DNA of 64,000 bases from Larus michahellis (lineage: Eukaryota; Chordata; Aves; Charadriiformes; Laridae). Where the stretch lies: positions 682,001-746,000 of the forward strand of contig NC_133918.1 in NCBI RefSeq assembly GCF_964199755.1, in the 5' to 3' direction. Position 1 is the stretch's first letter; each line of letters starts with the position of its first letter. A model generated the notes under the pieces. That model did not search any database. It was not told where the DNA came from and was given only the letters and a program-made list of their open reading frames with translations. A program made the position numbers and the translations under genes. Shown here piece by piece: positions 10,941-22,983 of this stretch.

Positions 10941-13134
10941 GTAAAACAAAAATGATAAATAATAATAAAAATAATAAAAAGAAAGAAAATAAGAAAATAC
11001 GGACGTGCTGCCGCCGGGGCTGGCGGGGGCTGTGCGCGGCCCCGGTGTCGCTGCGGGACTTCAGGCTCTTCCTCTCCCCTCCCCCGGTTCTATTGTCCCC
11101 GGTAAAGTTTGCCGGGGCGGGCGGGGGCTGTGTGTGTGCCGCGGGGGGGGGGGCGGCCCCGGTCCCGCCGCCAACTTCAACCGGGCACGCACCCCCCGGT
11201 CCCCCCCCCCTTCCCCCGGCGCCCCTTCCCGGTTCGGGGCGCTGCAGAAGTTGGGGGACACCGGGGGGAGGCGGGGACGGGACGTGTGTTCGGCCGCCTC
11301 CCGCCCCTCTCAGGGTGGGGGGGAGGCCCGCGGTGACCGCGGCTCCAGGGGACCGGGAGCGGGGGGCTGCAGCCCCCTCCGCCGTCTGCCCCGCGCTGCA
11401 GGGCGGGGGGCAGACCGTTTGCGGGACCCCCGGGCGAGCGAGGCCTGGTCCCGGGCTGGCCAGGCCGCACCGGGAGCCGGAGCAGCCCCGGGGGCGGCCC
11501 CCAGCCTTTGTCCCGGAGAAGGTGGCTGCAGCGGCGGAGGAAACCCGAGCGGGACGGGGGGAGAGGCGGACATCTGCTGCGCGTTAGCCCGGCACCGGCG
11601 GGCCCGGCCTGGCCCGATGGGGCGAGTTGTGCCCGGCCTTTGTGCCGGGGAGGGGGGGGAGGGGGACGAATAAACCCGGACCGGCCAAAAATAGGAGCGG
11701 GGGCGGGGGGGTAAAAATTAAAAGCCCGGAGTGAATTTGGGGGTGTATTGGTGAAGGTGTCCGCCGTCTTGGGGGGTGCTGGGTTTCGGGGGGCTGCGGC
11801 GTTTCTGGGGGTCCGGGGGGGCCGAATCTCCCCCTTAGCCGGGGGTCTCTCCGGCGTATAACAGGGACGAGCTCGGCCCCACCGGAGTCGAGGCAGTAGG
11901 TTGGGAAAGTTGCTTTAAAAAAAATAAAAATCCTGACCAGATGCAGCGATGACACTTAAAGAAAAGGCTTTTTAAAGAAAAGGGGGGGGGGAATAAAAAT
12001 TTAAAAAAAAAAAAATCCCCATGCTGTTTTGTATAGTGGCGAAGGGTTTTTACATGCTGGGCAGATTTTAATGTTGTGTTATTTTTTTTCTTTTTTAAAA
12101 AAACTTCATTGAGATGTGGTGGTTGAGTCGGCACAGCCTACAAACACTTTAGATAGCATGGAGTTTTCTTTTTTCTTTCTTTCTTTTTTTTAACCTTATG
12201 ATTAATGAGTTAAATTTATTGGCCAGCTGCCCTTTGTAACCATGAATGAGTTCCTAAAAAAAAAAAAAAAAGCCCCAAAAAAGGAATCTTTTATCTCATC
12301 CCAGGCCTCTCTTCCTCCCTCCCAAAGAAATATTTTTCTATCATAGTGAGCTGGCCAAAAAGATCAATCTCCCTTTAAAAAAAATAATCTGTAAAATTAG
12401 GAAGAATAATATTTACCTATCTTGCAAGATTGCCTGGAGGGCTTTATTTTTGCAAAACCCTCCGAAAACAAAATTTTCTTTTTTTTTTTTTTTTTTTTTC
12501 CAGTCGGAGGGGAGAGGTTCAGTTCTCACCGGCCTGGCTGGGCATCCCCAAATTCAACCCCTTGAAAAAAGCAGCTGCAGGTGCTCGGCAACCCAAAGGA
12601 AAGAGGGAGGCGTATGATCAGACCTTTTTTTTTTTTTAATTTCTTTTTTTAAACAAAACTAGGCAAGGACAAGAGAGCCTCCTGCGGGGAGAGAGCGTGG
12701 GGGACGGAGAGGGGGCGAGCCGAGCCAGACAAGTGCCTGAGTGATAACTTGCCTGAACCCTTTGATAAATGAGTTGACTCTTTTTTTTTTTTTTTCTTTT
12801 TTTTTTTTCTGCTTCATTCGCCACACGCCAGGAACAGAATTGGCCTGAACTAGTGGAATTGGCAGCAAAAAACTAACATACAAGTGTGTCTGGTCAATAG
12901 AGCGCTTGTTCCTGCCTCGGGGTGCGATGTGAGGACTCCGACTGTGCGACTGTGCTTGCGAGTTGGATGCTGGAGACGCCGCAAAGGATTTTTCTTTTTC
13001 TCGCCCCTTTCTCTCTCGCTCTGGCTTTTTAAAATATTCATCAATGGGGTGGGTAGTTTGCTCTAGTCATTAAAATCTCTCTTTTTTTTTTAATTTTTTT
13101 TTTTTTTTTTCCCCTTCCCCCTGGCTCTCTCCAG
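10941..13134 (+). other. TCF3 intron 1
   Basis: It starts GTAAAAC in the CpG island, leaves it at about 11720, then is AT-rich with many T-runs (12479-12499, 12781-12809 and others). It ends in a pyrimidine tract of about 50 bases and CTCTCCAG at 13134. No repeat family or coding exon was recognised. Segment 12661-12760 and segment 12870-12990 are non-repetitive and might be 5'-UTR alternatives, but no donor/acceptor pair is convincing. Confidence 0.6.
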
Positions 13135-13155
13135 GACTGCCGAGGCTGTGGGAGT

Positions 13156-13230
13156 ATGAATCAGCAGCAGCAGAGAATGGCTGCAGTTGGGACAGACAAA
13201 GAGCTCAGTGACCTGCTGGACTTCAGCATG
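13156..13230 (+). CDS. TCF3: TCF3 coding exon 2 (start codon; E-protein activation domain 1)
   Basis: The exon spans 13135-13230: acceptor CTCTCCAG before 13135, 21 bases of 5' UTR, then ATG at 13156 in GGGAGTATGA context (A at -3). The 25 codons end at donor CATG/GTAAGC, phase 0. Residues 12-25 read [14 protein letters not shown], the hallmark start of vertebrate E-proteins. LSDLLDF is the LxxLL/LDFS helix of activation domain 1, known in E2A to contact the KIX domain of CBP/p300 and the ETO/RUNX1T1 family. The glutamine run after MN (four CAG codons) makes the protein about one residue longer here than the human form as I remember it. No other in-frame ATG precedes it in the exon. Confidence 0.95.
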
Positions 13231-16200
13231 GTAAGCCAGCGCCGCCGGGGGGGCTGCAGGGACCCGGGGGCTTTTCCTTGTGTTTCGGAGCTGCAGAAGG
13301 GAGGAAATGTGAGCCTGTAAATTGGACATGATGGGTTTCAGATGTGCCGTGTTTGTGTGCGTGCACATGTGCTGCGACTTGTTTATTTTCAAGTTAAAGC
13401 AAAGCCTCGGCCCCTCCTCTCCTCCCCCCCCCCCCCTTCCCTCAAACCTATATTGTTTCCTTGCAGAGAGGTGGGTTAGGTTTTTTTTTCGGATGGGAAA
13501 TTCTGGGGAAATATAACGGAGTTGTGTGTTCTCTGTTTAAATGCTCACTGTGAAATGGGCTGGGCGACTCTTTCTGAAGTCATGCGAAGATGTAACTTCA
13601 GTAGCCGATTAATCAGGCTTTTTTCCTCTCCCCAGATCCAGGCTTTTTTCCTCTCCCCAGATCCAGGCTATTAAACTTTTGCTCCCACAGGTTATTTTGT
13701 CACAGTTTGAAAAGGGTCCAAGCTCTCCAGCGCGTTATTTTTGCAGGAGTTGGCCACTTGTGTTCCCCACGCTCTGCTCTTCTGTATCCTGGAAACCTTT
13801 AGCTGCATTTAGGAGCTGTTTATTTTCAAAGAAAACGGGACCTAAGAGTTCCCCCCAAAGGGTGTGCGCCGCTCGGAGGGAGGAGAAGTCCCTTCTAGTC
13901 ATAGCAGAGCGAGGGTTAGTCCCCAGCACGTCTGTCCGTGCTGCTGTCTGGGCTCGTCAACGTGCTGCGCAGCGTAGGCTGTTGTTGGCGACTTGTGGAG
14001 GGGAGAGCTTGTGTTCAAAAGAAAATAACTTTCTGTTGGGTTCCTCTGTCGCACACTGCACCCTCATGGCACTTGGAGCGTGCATCTTGCTCTTTAGATA
14101 AGCAAACGTGCTGCGAAGATAGAAAAAAAAAAAAAAACCCACTCTGTGAGTGTCGGGGCTGTCCTGGGTCACCCGGCCCACAGCCCTGCTGGGCTGATCT
14201 TCCTGCCCCTTGAAGAAGAAGGGAGTGAAGGGGGGGAAAAGTGGTGGCAGAGCCATCGGCACCCACTGTCCTAGTGCCTGGGGGAAGTGCGGAGGCTCAG
14301 CCGCTCTTCTGTACCCGAGCGCTGAGGTTTAGCAATGGGAAATAACACTTTTTATACAGCTGGGGCTCGAACCTGTCCCAGCAGGGCTCCAGATCGGTGC
14401 GGGGGTCTCTCAGTCCCCCGAAGAGCAATTCATCTGTAGGAGGAAAGGCCCAGTTCTCCCGGTTTCATGCTTCTGTTGGGAGGCCAGTTCTGTTAGATTG
14501 CCAGCAATGTATTTTTACAATAGTATGTTTTACAGTTGGTAGAGGGAGCACAGTGATGGTGTGCGTACAAACACGGGGCTCGCCGGGGAGCAGTGCGTGG
14601 TCATTTGTCTCTCTCTCACCTCGGAGGTGCTGCGGGTTGGCAGGAGCCCCGGAGCTTTCCATCTCCCGCACTGCAGAGTGCTGGGTTTTGGGTCGGTAAC
14701 TCATAATCTGTTCCCTGACGGGGGAACCACTGTTGCTTTTTGTCCCCCATAGGAAAAAAATCAAATCCCACTCACAGTTTAGAGCTCTAAAAAAAAACCC
14801 CAAGACCATATTTTCAAATTTAACGAACCATCCTCATTTGCATGCTCAGAGCTGTATTCCCTGGAGGGGTCCTGACCCGTTCCCTCTGTACACAAATTTT
14901 TCTGTCCTTGGAGAGTAATCTACACCTAGCGGTTGAATTTGGGTTTAATTCCAATGCCCTTACACTGGTGTAAACCTGGGAACGGCCAGAACGTGTTGGT
15001 GTAAGGCTCCTGCGTTCGGCAGCGGCACTGGGGGCGGCTGCTTTGCAGAATCGGGGCCTGCAGATGTCATTTGCCAGCAAATGACTCGAAGACGTTCCCT
15101 CCAGGATAAGTTGGCCGATGGGCTCTGGCGCAGCCTGGATCCGAGCCAGATCTGTGTCACAAACCCTCATCTCCGCACACGCACACCCTTCTCCGAAGTT
15201 TGCATAAAAGGGGAAGATGAACATCTCTCCTGAAGGATGAGTAGCTGAAGTGGAAAGCTTCCTGGCTGGTAGATGGTCTTCACCCTGGCATCGGGGGCTG
15301 CTTGTGCACAGCGTGGGTCTGGCGGAGGGGCTGCACCATGGGTTGCTCTCCCTGTGTCATTGGGATGCAGGCTTTTTGACCACAAAGCTTGCTTTTTTAA
15401 GTATATTTATATTTGAATAAGTAGGAGCGGAACATCAGTCCGCTAATCCTCTCTGGGAGAGTAGATGGGAGGGAAGACCAGAGAGAGAGATTCAGAGCAG
15501 CTGGAAGCATTTGCTTCAGACCAGTATTTTGATTCCTTTTTTCTAGGGAAAATATGTTCAACCCCAGCAGTCCATGGTCCAGCTCGGCGCAGTGAGTGAA
15601 TTTTAAGATCTGGCCCTAATGTGGTTGCATAGTCAGACGTGAGTTCGTGGGGTCAGTAAATGGCAGGTTCTGTGAGATGCTATAAATTGGGATTACAGTC
15701 CTGAAAAGAAAGACTCATGCCTTCTTTAATAAATAAAGACATGGGGTAGTTATTGAGCTGCAAAATGCTCGCCCAAAGCTTTTTTGCTGATGTTATTGGC
15801 CAATAAGGGCAAAAATCAAAGGAATCTGTAACGTGCATCCAAGTGAGCGGGAGCCAAACACCCAGCGATGTGTTCTGATGGCTGCTTTGGGGTGTGCATG
15901 GCAGAGTGCTTCCCTCTCCCTCTGAACAAATTGCCTTTTATAATTGCCCCAAAGTACAGGTAATTTGTGAGCTTTCTTTCACCACCGCTCCCTGGCAGTA
16001 GTCCAGGACAGGCTTGCAAATCCGGAGGAGAGCTTTTGAGAGAGCATCCTGCCTATAGATTTGAATTTGACGGCTTTACCTATTTATTCGCCTTGGGTTT
16101 TGGTGCGTCAGCCCTTGGCCCGGGGTTGCCGGGCTTTGACGGGCACGGGCTGTGTACGGCAGGAGCTGCCGTCGGGAGATGCTTGGCGGTACACGCCGTG

Positions 16201-19200
16201 GTTATCCTGGGTGGCATCTCATCTGTGCAGGCAGGTATCCTGGCCAGGCTGGGGTACTCCCCACGGCACCAGGAGAGCCGGGATGGAGCAGCAGGAATAG
16301 GGCCGGGGTTGGGAGGCTGTCCGTGCCGCAGAGCGCGCCTGCCAAGCTTGATAGAGGCAGGCGGCTGCGTGCCAGCCTGGGTCCCTGGCAGAAGTGAAAT
16401 GCTGTTAACAGCCATGATTATTAGCAGAGTATTAACCATATGCTGCAGGGATGCTGGTTGTCAGGGTGGGTTTCCAGCTCGATGAGACGTTGCAGGGTGG
16501 GCAGGGGCTTGAGCAGTCACATAGGACCTGCCTTCTGATTTCTCTGCAAGTGACTGCGTGCCAGCCCTGGTGGCTCCAGCCATCGAACTGGGGGTGAAAG
16601 CCCAGCAAGCGGGGCTTAAGCAGGCTCCTCCTGCCCTCGCCGCCGCTCCTGCCACGCCGGAGGATGCTGAAGCCATTCCCTGCTCTGGCCAAGGCGCAGC
16701 GCCTGCACTTCCATGATAAAACTCTCGCTTTTGTTCAGAGTGAAGCAGTTGTTAAGTTTGACTTTACGCCACAGTGTACGTTTGGGGCTGTAGTCAGGAA
16801 GGTCTGTCTTAAATGAACACGTCTAAAATATCCTGCTGGCAATGTTTATTGAGTTGAATTCCCTCTTCTCCCCGAATTAACAGCTGGATGCTTTCCACGC
16901 TGCAAAATAGATTTCAGGGTTTGAGCTCAGGCCTGAGGTTGGTTCAGCCTGCAGTTCATAAGGTGGAAGAGCAGAGGAAGTGGAAACAGCTATTTAATTT
17001 GAAAACACTGATGGACTGGTAGAAGTACACAATAAATGAAATGCTGCTCGATATTGTTACTTGTGTCTGGCAAATTCCCTTTCTTGCTTGCGAGTTCGCT
17101 GTTGAGTGTGGGCTCTCTTAACCAGAACTTTGCAGGCGTTTGGTTCTTCCCCTGCGCTGGGTTTGCGTCTTTTAACCTGGGAGAAATGGAGGGAGAATAA
17201 ATTCTTGGGGAGGGCTGGAAATCGAGCTACAAGGGTTTGCAGGAGTTGTTGTCAGCTGTTGGGGAGGCTGGAGACAGGACTTGAGAAACCAAATACAGTG
17301 ACTTAAGATGGGGGATTTTACATAACCGTTTAAATCTACATTATTCAAATCCAGCAAAGGCCCAGTAATGACCCAATTACAGTTCCTCAGCCGCTGATGC
17401 CTGGGTCCCCTCTCGCTGCCCGGGTCCCTCCAGTGCGTGCCAGCTCTGGTTCATCTCCTCCCTCCCCGTTTATTTTTAAAGCAACATTTAAAAGCAGAAA
17501 GGAAATTTGCAGTGGGTGGGTGAACTTTGCCTGTGAGTGACATACACCAGCAAAGGCAGACGGCACTTCACGTATGACTTGTGCCGGGCTCCTTGAGGCA
17601 GCGGACCCGGGTGCCTTCAGCCCACACCACGATGGAAAAACAAGCCGGCAGCAAGAAAGAAAAAAAAAAAAAAAACAAACCACAAAAAACCCCCAAAACA
17701 CTTCCTTTGTAAGCACTGAGTGTGTTTGGAGCCTGTATCCAGGCGAGGGGTAACCCGGGGTTCCCCCCTCTCTCCGGCATCACCCTGTTTTAGCATCCCC
17801 ACCTGCCTGGGTGCAGAAGGGGGTCTGGGATTCCATAATCCCTCGGGGAGGAAGAGCAGGGAGGTGTGTTGCATCAGTCTCTGAGTCTCGGTGGTGGGGA
17901 GGGCATCCCCCAGGGCTGCGGGGGCGTGCTGGGGATTGCCGGTGGTGGGGGCGACGGGGACACCCCACCTCTTTTGCAGAAGTCGAAAGCGCTCGTTGCA
18001 CAATGGAACAAGGCTGTTCATTTTCTCCACTTGTGTTTGCTGCTCAGACCTTGGGTTTTTCAGCATCAGCAAGTATGAAGCAGAAATGCTCATGAAAAAG
18101 AGCCAGCAGTGCTTTTTTTTTTTTTTTTGCCCTTTTTTTTTTTTTGGTTGCTTTTTGCTCGGTACCATTATGTTCATGCATCCCATCCCCCCCAGAGCTC
18201 ACACGTGCAGAACTGCCTCTTGCCACTTGGAAAGGGGGTTTCTAACCACTTCATTTGATCTTCTTCCCTGCCTAAAGAGGGGAGAGTGAGCACAGGCCAG
18301 TCGGGATCAGCCACATAAATTCCATTTTCAGTAATTTTGGCCATTTTTGCAGAAAACACTACTGCCCTGCAAGGGGAAGGGAGGGGGGGCAGGCAGGAAA
18401 ACCCTGTAGCATCGCAGAGGAAGGTAGGCTGTGGTGGCGTCAGGGTTTGTTGTTGTTTTCTAGCTCCACTTCCTGAGGAAACAAGATGTATTTGATGGGG
18501 GGGCTGCCAGCCCACCCCCAGTGCCCCTGGAGCCCCTCCGGAGCGGGCAGCAATGTCCCCTCGGTGCCAGGAGGGTGTCGGGAGAGCGGGGTGATGGCCG
18601 GGGGCGAAGGCAGGTGTCTGCAGGCTGGCTGCCGGCGGGAGTGGTTGTCCACACGCGGGCTGCATGCTTAAACTGTTTACACCTTTATTTAAATCCATAT
18701 ATATAACATATACATGATGTGCGTGTGTGCATACATGCATATGATCCCGAATTTGTGTTCTTTTTTTGAATGGCAGTTGGTTTCTTAACTGCTCTCTTTG
18801 CATCTCTACCACATTTAACTGTGTTTTTTTTTTTCTCCCCAGCATTTGTGAAAACAAAGCTGGGCAGACGGTTTTGTACAAAGGAATGTTTCTGACCACA
18901 GCCAGACATCAGCTATGTCAGGGCATGAAACGCTGCATTTCTGTAGGCTCTTGTGCCATTACATTGTTTAATCTTCAAAGCATTAAACTTTTGAGTTACT
19001 CAGACACTGCAAAGCTAAAAATAATAAAAATTCAAATGACTTGGTGGTGAAAGTATCTTGAGTTGAGTAGTAAAAGGATATTAAAATGTTAATTCACTAA
19101 GCGTTTTCCCACCAGTTGTTTTATTGGCTGGAGCTCCATTTGTGTGGAGGAGAATTAGTTTTCTTTTCTGCTGCACGCAGGTGCATATAAATTTTGAAAT

Positions 19201-20052
19201 AACAGCTTCTGAAACCCTCCCAACTTATATTAAAAATATTTATACAGGTTAGCTGACGAGGTATGCAGTATTTTTGAGGAAGCTCCCTGGCAGGAGATTA
19301 GTTGTGACACTGAAGCTGCAAACAAGTAGCCAGAATGACCGATGCTGTAAAAAATGTTAATCTTTCTAATAGTGAGTTAAATACCTTTGCCCTTGGCGCA
19401 GCTTCTCCCGCCGGCCCCCAGGGCTGCGTTAGCTCCCGGTGCTGCTCCGCGAGGCTGGAGGGTTCGTCCCTCCGAGAGCTGCCGTGAGCCGTCTTGCGCT
19501 GAGGTCCAGCACCGCTGGAGTGTGTGGTTTTGCCACCTTTGCCTGTGCCTGTGGGAGATGCGGGATGAGACCCGGACCGCTGCGGGTGGTGGGGTGTTGG
19601 GGGATACAACCAGCTTTGCTGGGCGCCATTGTTTTCCTCCTAGCTTTTCAATGAATGGAGTCGGCCTTTCTCCATGGGCACTCTCTAGTCTGGGCTTTGG
19701 TGAATAAGTTAGGGAAGAAACTGTTGGGTTTGACCACAGCAATGATGCTTCTTGGCTGGTTTTCAGTTGCACGTAAGGAACCAGACGCGCTGTGTACACA
19801 GGAGAAGTTTATGCACGTAGGAATGTGTGTGTATATTAGCACACAGCTGCGCTGCTGTCCTGTCCCTCCTGCAGCTGATCTATGTAGCAGGGACACAAGG
19901 AAAGGAAAGTTTTTTGCATCAGTAAAGTGTTTCTCTTCCCCCTTTCCTCCCCCCCGCCTGCCCAATCTGACCCCCTTTGCAGCAGCACAGTAAAACTAAC
20001 ATACTGAAATCTCTTTTCTCTTCCCTTCTCTCTCATCTTCTTGTTTTTCTAG
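13231..20052 (+). other. TCF3 intron 2
   Basis: Donor GTAAGC, acceptor TTTTTCTAG at 20052, about 6.8 kb. No CR1 or other interspersed repeat was recognised, unlike intron 3. It holds the 25-bp tandem duplication at 13614-13670, T-runs (for example 18113-18145) and AT-rich blocks (15380-15420, 18960-19260). Open frames seen, such as a 241-codon minus frame near 18.2-18.9 kb, have no recognisable domain and are judged to be chance. Confidence 0.7.
13614..13670 (+). repeat. 25-bp tandem duplication carrying acceptor-like sequence
   Basis: Two identical 25-bp units (13614-13638 and 13639-13663) plus seven bases of a third. Each unit contains a T6-CCTCTCCCCAG stretch, a good match to a polypyrimidine tract plus 3' splice site. 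It lies about 400 bp inside intron 2, just downstream of the start-codon exon. Confidence 0.9.
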
Positions 20053-20125
20053 ATGTTTCCCCTGCCAGTGGCTAATGGAAAAAACAGACCCACGACCCTC
20101 GCGAGCACTCAGTTTGGAGGATCAG
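20053..20125 (+). CDS. TCF3: TCF3 coding exon 3 (activation domain 1, continued)
   Basis: The acceptor TTTTTCTAG ends at 20052, and the 73-bp exon ends with donor TCAG/GTACAG at 20125. It enters in phase 0 and leaves in phase 1. It encodes residues 26 to about 50, starting MFPLPVANGK and ending TQFGGSG, and so completes the MMFPLPV segment next to the LDFS helix. TCF12 as I remember it reads MFSPPV here, so the wording supports TCF3. The region is predicted to be disordered apart from the preceding helix. It follows a CR1-free intron and precedes the 34-kb intron 3. Confidence 0.95.
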
Positions 20126-21295
20126 GTACAGTCATCTCGATTTTTTTTTTTTCCTTAATACCGTTATGTTTCTTGCAATACATTTGTGTTTGCTTCCAGA
20201 GACCCAAAAGGAGGGGTTTCTGTAGTTCTGTGTTACGCACTTTTTCTGGTGGTGGCCTGCTACTGTTTCTCTGGGTGATTTTCTTACTGCTCCCCGTGTC
20301 TCTGGGTAGTCAAAGCTGCTCTTGCTGATCTGTCTCCAACTGAAGAAGTCGCTACCTGAGCCACTCGGTTTGTTGTCTTGCCACTTGGACTGAAGCAGCC
20401 TGAGAGCAGACAGCCAACGCTATTCTCTTAAGCTGCTTAGGTGAAGGCGTGTCTGCAGACGTGCACCCCAGGAGACTTTTGCTGTACGTCACCAAGAAGA
20501 CGCGGTGGTGGGGGTTAATTCCCGGGGCTGCCCAAAGGGACACTCTGGTGCAGTTTGGGTGTCTGCTCCGTTCAGCCCCTCCAGCAGCTCCCTGCTGTTG
20601 GGTGGCATTTCAGCATTCCCAAGGGGACTTTTGCAAAGCCCTCCTGACCAGATGCCTCCATGGAGGTGGCAGCAAGGGTGGCTGGAGCCGGTTCCCCATC
20701 CTCCAAGCTGGACCCCGCTGCGGTTTTGGCATGCTGTTGAGCAGAGCCTTGCCTGTCCCGCCTTGCCACAGTGTCCCTGAAACCGGCCGCCGGCCCTGCT
20801 CCCCAGAAACACTGGGTGGCCACATCCATCCCTGCCAGCCCGGCTGCCGAGGAGGGGCCAGGGTGCCAACATCAAAGGGCTTTGGGAGCAGGGTGCCTGC
20901 GGGGAGGAGCGGGCTGGCGATCCGGCTGCGATAGGAGACTCTCTGAAGGGCGTGTAGCTTTTCATGTCGGATTGGGAAATGCGGCGCTGGTTAATTTGAG
21001 GCTGAAGCAGAGAATTCCCCGTCCGGGTGGACGGTGTGGTGCCGTGCCAGGCTTTTGATGCCCGGGGAAGCCGCTCTGTGCAGGGCTCGCTGCGGCCCCT
21101 GGCATGCAGGAAGTTCAGTTAATTTGTCCTTCTTGCTGAAACACGCTGACGCTTTGTGGATGGTTAAAACTCGACCTTCTCTACCCTGGGCTCACTCGGG
21201 CTGTCCAGGGAGACTCCTGGCCAGGTGGAACGTCTGTGGCCTGACAACAGGCAGCATCCCAGAGACTGGGGTGGGATTTCTGGATCGCAGCTTTG

Positions 21296-21468
21296 ATCGT
21301 AGAATTGTTTGGGTTGGAAGGAACCTTAAAGATCATCCAGTTTCAAGGCCCTGCCATGGGCAGGGACACCTCTCACTAGACCACGTTGCTCAAAGCCCTG
21401 TCCAGGGGCCATTCAAGCCTGGCCTTGAACACCTCCAGGGATGGGGATGCCATCCCCAACACCACTGG
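21296..21468 (-). repeat. CR1 fragment, minus orientation, short
   Basis: The reverse-complement CR1 3' end (GTAGAATTGTTTGGGTTGGA) is followed by CATGGGCAGGGACACCTCTC and GGCCTTGAACACCTCCAGGG. It is more diverged from the other copies (CACTAGACCACGTTGCTC in place of CACCAGCCCAGGTTGCTC), so probably an older insertion. The end is approximate. Confidence 0.88.
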
Positions 21469-21674
21469 CCGTTGATGCCGGTGCACACTGTGGGGCAGAA
21501 GCAGGACAGGAGGGGTGTCTTCTGCCATGCCCTGCTCCTGCCCTTTTTGGACAGGGAAGTTTGATGCTTCCAGATGGGGCTGTTGAGCTGCATGTCAAGG
21601 TGGTTTTGGGCAAACATTTTTACACAGAGGGAAGCTGTTGAGTGGGCGCTGGAGGAGGTTTGAGGGGAGAAAAC

Positions 21675-21692
21675 GCTTGGGTTAACCCAAGC
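21675..21692. repeat. 18-bp perfect palindrome
   Basis: GCTTGGGTTAACCCAAGC equals its own reverse complement over all 18 bases, centred on a GTTAAC core. It could be a binding site for a symmetric dimer or a chance event. Confidence 0.85.
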
Positions 21693-22926
21693 TGGAAGCT
21701 GATCTCTCCAGTGAGTGTTCCTGTGTGGGACTTTTGCTGTTAAAATAATCCACCAAAGATGCGCTACATGCTAGTGAGAGCATAGTAATGGAGCAAGCTC
21801 ATATGAATTCGTTTCCTGCTTGGAGGCTGGCTTGGCTGCCGGGTTTGCAGTGCTGGCCAGCCAGGAGAGGCTGGAGCGGGGCCCTGCGGTTCAGCCGGCA
21901 CAGTGACCGGACCCCCCTCCGCTTGGCAGCACAGCAGCCGAAACGACACCAAACCTTTTATTCTCCTCCCCCCTCCCCTTCTCTTCTTTCGGGTGAGTGA
22001 AAGGTAATGTTGACACCACCCTTCCTCTGGGCTGCTGCTTTTTGAGTCTGGCTGTGAGCAGTTCATAAAAACAGAGGACTGATGTTATACAACGGCACTG
22101 ACGGCGGTTGCACAATCGCTGCTGTCCCAGGCTCCGGGCTCTGCGGCGGCTCTTTTGTCCTTGTGTCCTTTCGTCTTTTGGCATCCCAGGTTGGAAATGC
22201 AGCTCGGGGCTTGGTTTTGGGGAAGCCTCTTCCTCCAGCAGCGGAGTTATCCCTCAGCCAGTCATCCTCAGCAATGCCGGTGGAGAGCAGGGGGCATTTT
22301 TGGTTTGTGTCTCGTCTTTGTGACTTCTCTCTGCTCCTCAGTGCTTGAAAATTGATTTTTGCTGGTGGGGTGAATAACTGCAGTAAGACGTTACGGAGGT
22401 GTGCCATGTCCCCGGGTGCACTGCGTCTGTTAGAAGCATCCAAGGTGTCTAAACTAGGTCCTAGATAGCGGCCAGTTGTTGTTTTCAGAGTTTGTTGATG
22501 TTGGTTTAGCTTAATTCGCTAATTGAGAGCAAGGTACAGTCAGATCCTAGTTCATCCCCAAAGGCATAGCCAGCCACCCGGCTCCAAATTTGATTTGAAG
22601 TCGAATCGTCCCCAACCCTGATGTGGTCAGAGGGTGGAGAGCAGATGGTCCATGGATTTGGGGACCTGGACTTGCAGAGGGAGCAGAGCGCCTCCAGCCA
22701 CGCTGTAATCTGGACCTGGAGATTAGCTCCCTAAATCTCTTCGCCTTGCAGGCAGGCCTAGCCTTCGTCTTTATGGGCCTCATGTTTTTCAAACCCTCCT
22801 GTTCAATCGGCATCCCTGGCCCCCTGACAAAGATAGTGCAGCGTGTCCCCTCCGCTGCCATCCCTCTGCCTGGAAAGGAGAAGCAGACACTGGCTCTTAG
22901 CGCGCTGGTGTGCACCATAGCACCAG

Positions 22927-22983
22927 TATCTCATTATTTGGGGTTATTGTAGTAACCCCGAGATAATAAACTCATCAGTTTAT
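22927..22983. repeat. two adjacent hairpins
   Basis: Hairpin 1 (22927-22965): TATCTC pairs with GAGATA and, after a seven-base bulge (ATTATTT), GGGGTTA pairs with TAACCCC around a six-base loop. Hairpin 2 (22966-22983): ATAAACT pairs with AGTTTAT around loop CATC, starting on the next base. A competing arm GTTTATTA at 22991-22998 can pair with TAATAAAC at 22964-22971. Function unknown. Confidence 0.7.

Larger units (their letters stand above)
9350..11720 (+). promoter_or_regulatory. CpG-island promoter region of TCF3
   Basis: CpG density rises sharply at about 9350 and falls after about 11720, where T-rich intron begins. It holds several GC boxes (CCCCGCCCCCCGC near 10105, GGGCGGGGCCGGGG near 10122, GGGGCGGG near 10708), a CCAAT at 10316-10320, ETS-like CTTCCG near 10295 and a CAGGTG E-box at 9505-9510. 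No convincing TATA box was seen, consistent with a housekeeping-type dispersed promoter. E-proteins bind CAGGTG, so autoregulation is possible but unproven. The start site cannot be fixed from sequence. Confidence 0.8.

Noticed and set aside
18690..18750. AT/GT microsatellite-like stretch
   Set aside because: Too impure and short to call a microsatellite; ordinary AT-rich intron.
18174..18899. 241-codon minus-strand frame in intron 2
   Set aside because: It crosses T-runs read as lysine stretches, has no domain and no start-site or splice support.
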